DNA of 64,000 nt, taken from Bradyrhizobium sp. MOS002 (GTDB taxonomy: Bacteria; Pseudomonadota; Alphaproteobacteria; Rhizobiales; Xanthobacteraceae). The stretch is taken from the NCBI RefSeq assembly GCF_003020115.1, contig NZ_PYFX01000004.1, forward strand, positions 744,001-808,000. The letters are read 5' to 3'. This document shows, piece after piece, positions 63,206 to 64,000 of this stretch; the first letter of the stretch is position 1, and every line of letters starts with the position of its first letter. The notes beneath the pieces are model-generated. The model made no database searches and had not been told where the DNA came from. It saw only the letters and a program-made list of their open reading frames with translations. The translations under genes and the position numbers were made by a program.

Positions 63206-64000
63206 TCAATCCACCGCCTTCACGACATCCGGCGGCTGCGAGGCATAGTACGCCGCGGCCTGCTCGATCTCCTGCGGCGTCATCGCACGCGCGATGTTGC
63301 GCATCTGCTGGCTGATGTCGTTGCGGCGCTCGCCTGAGGCGAAGGCCTGCAATTGCGCCTTCATGTAGGCCTCGGACTGGCCTTCGAGCCACGGGCTGCC
63401 GGTCTTGTTGTCGAGGCTGCCGTGGCAGGCACCGCAGGGCGCGATGCCGCGCATCGGTGCGCCGTAGATCACGATGTTTGGCTTGGGCAATTGCGGGGTC
63501 GGGTGATAGGCCGGCAGCCGTGGCAGGTAAGCGTAATAGTTCGAGAGATCTGCGATCTCCTGGTCCGTCAAATTTACGGCGAACGGCGACATCACGGCAT
63601 TGGTGCGAGCGCCCGTGCGGAAATCATGCAGCTCCTTGTAGATCACCGCCGCGTACTGGCCGGCGAGATTGGGCGAGTCCGCGCGGCTGACGCCTGTCGG
63701 GCCGTGGCAGATCGCGCAACGCTGCGCCAGCGTGGCGCCGCGGCCGATCGCCTCCTGGCTCGGGCGCGACAGCGTGTTCGACGTGAGCACGACCTCCGAC
63801 ATGCGCTTGCTCTGCTCCGGCGCCGTCACGCTTGCCGCGCGTTGCGGCACACCGGCGGCGCTACAGATCGCGTCCCAGACGTTTGCGAACTGAACCCAGG
63901 GCTGTGCGAAGGGCAGCACGATGAAGCCCGCAATCGCCGTCACGACGAAGATTGCGGCCGTGATGCCGACACTCGTCTTGAAATGACGATTGGTGAGGGT
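63206..64000 (-). CDS. Membrane-anchored dihaem cytochrome c, 5'-truncated
   Basis: The frame remains open to the window end, so the start lies outside; a GTG at 63943 is only the first start-like codon inside. The visible 264 residues include an N-terminal hydrophobic anchor (VGITAAIFVVTAIAGFIVLP). Two class I cytochrome c domains follow, each with a haem site: CAICH (RGATLAQRCAICHGPTG) and CGACH (APCGACHGSLD). The layout resembles c4-type dihaem cytochromes that pass electrons in the periplasm. Its redox partner is probably encoded upstream, beyond the window. Confidence 0.88.
   Translation of the reverse strand, partial: TLTNRHFKTSVGITAAIFVVTAIAGFIVLPFAQPWVQFANVWDAICSAAGVPQRAASVTAPEQSKRMSEVVLTSNTLSRPSQEAIGRGATLAQRCAICHGPTGVSRADSPNLAGQYAAVIYKELHDFRTGARTNAVMSPFAVNLTDQEIADLSNYYAYLPRLPAYHPTPQLPKPNIVIYGAPMRGIAPCGACHGSLDNKTGSPWLEGQSEAYMKAQLQAFASGERRNDISQQMRNIARAMTPQEIEQAAAYYASQPPDVVKAVD

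Noticed and set aside
1..64000. CRISPR arrays, rRNA genes, insertion sequences with transposase, prophage genes
   Set aside because: I found no regularly spaced repeats, no rRNA motifs and no complete transposase, integrase or phage structural gene. The TnpB-like segment lacks the catalytic domain and terminal transposon ends.

Overview
The window is high-GC DNA, densely packed with genes, from an alphaproteobacterium that is most likely Bradyrhizobium or a close relative. The support is the aapJQMP amino-acid transporter, the pcm-like / tolC / popZ / valS order, the lipA-coq10 pair, frequent GTG and TTG starts, and several families of palindromic intergenic repeats that I recall from Bradyrhizobium genomes. 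This assignment is inference; no rRNA or other taxonomic marker is present.

Layout. 1-7.2 kb: the 3' part of a bacterial alpha-2-macroglobulin gene overlapping pbpC (periplasmic anti-protease plus peptidoglycan repair). 7.3-11 kb: a membrane-lipid or lipid A glycosylation cassette (ArnT-like GT39, PAP2 phosphatase, DPM-like GT2, LAB_N membrane protein). 11-14 kb (minus strand): a Na/Pi cotransporter with a PhoU-like tail, and metC, whose promoter region carries a spaced inverted repeat. 14.4-18.9 kb: aapJQMP. 19-26 kb: three tandem TPR/O-GlcNAc-transferase-like (GT41) genes; the 3' halves of copies 1 and 3 have been homogenised. 26-27.7 kb: a DUF805-like membrane protein and cysK. 28.4-37.6 kb: an MdtABC/OprM-type tripartite RND efflux operon behind a perfect 29-nt palindrome. 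37.6-40 kb: a DTW-domain tRNA modification enzyme and a Wzm/Wzt-type polysaccharide ABC exporter, then tRNA-Cys and small genes.

41.7-48.6 kb is an amide or amino-acid utilisation module: a binding protein, a permease fused to its ATPase, a free acetamidase/formamidase, an AraC-family regulator fused in frame to a second complete acetamidase/formamidase, and a RidA deaminase. The fusion is the most unusual protein in the window and suggests a DNA-binding enzyme or an enzyme-derived amide sensor. 48.6-49.6 kb is a repeat-rich gene-poor stretch. 49.6-53.2 kb is a membrane-stress operon (PspA-like, YqiJ/NfeD-like, flotillin YqiK). Its first reading frame begins with a segment resembling the N-terminal region of TnpB without the nuclease domain, and a perfect hairpin abuts its start codon.

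53.4-64 kb: a small exported protein, tRNA-Asn, a divergent pcm homologue, tolC, popZ, valS (possibly leaderless), a 3-methyladenine DNA glycosylase, lipA, a COQ10/RatA-like protein, and the 3' part of a membrane-anchored dihaem cytochrome c gene cut by the window end.

Starts were chosen by comparing reading frame, Shine-Dalgarno-like sequence and expected family N-termini. Family assignments come from motif recognition, not from a search.
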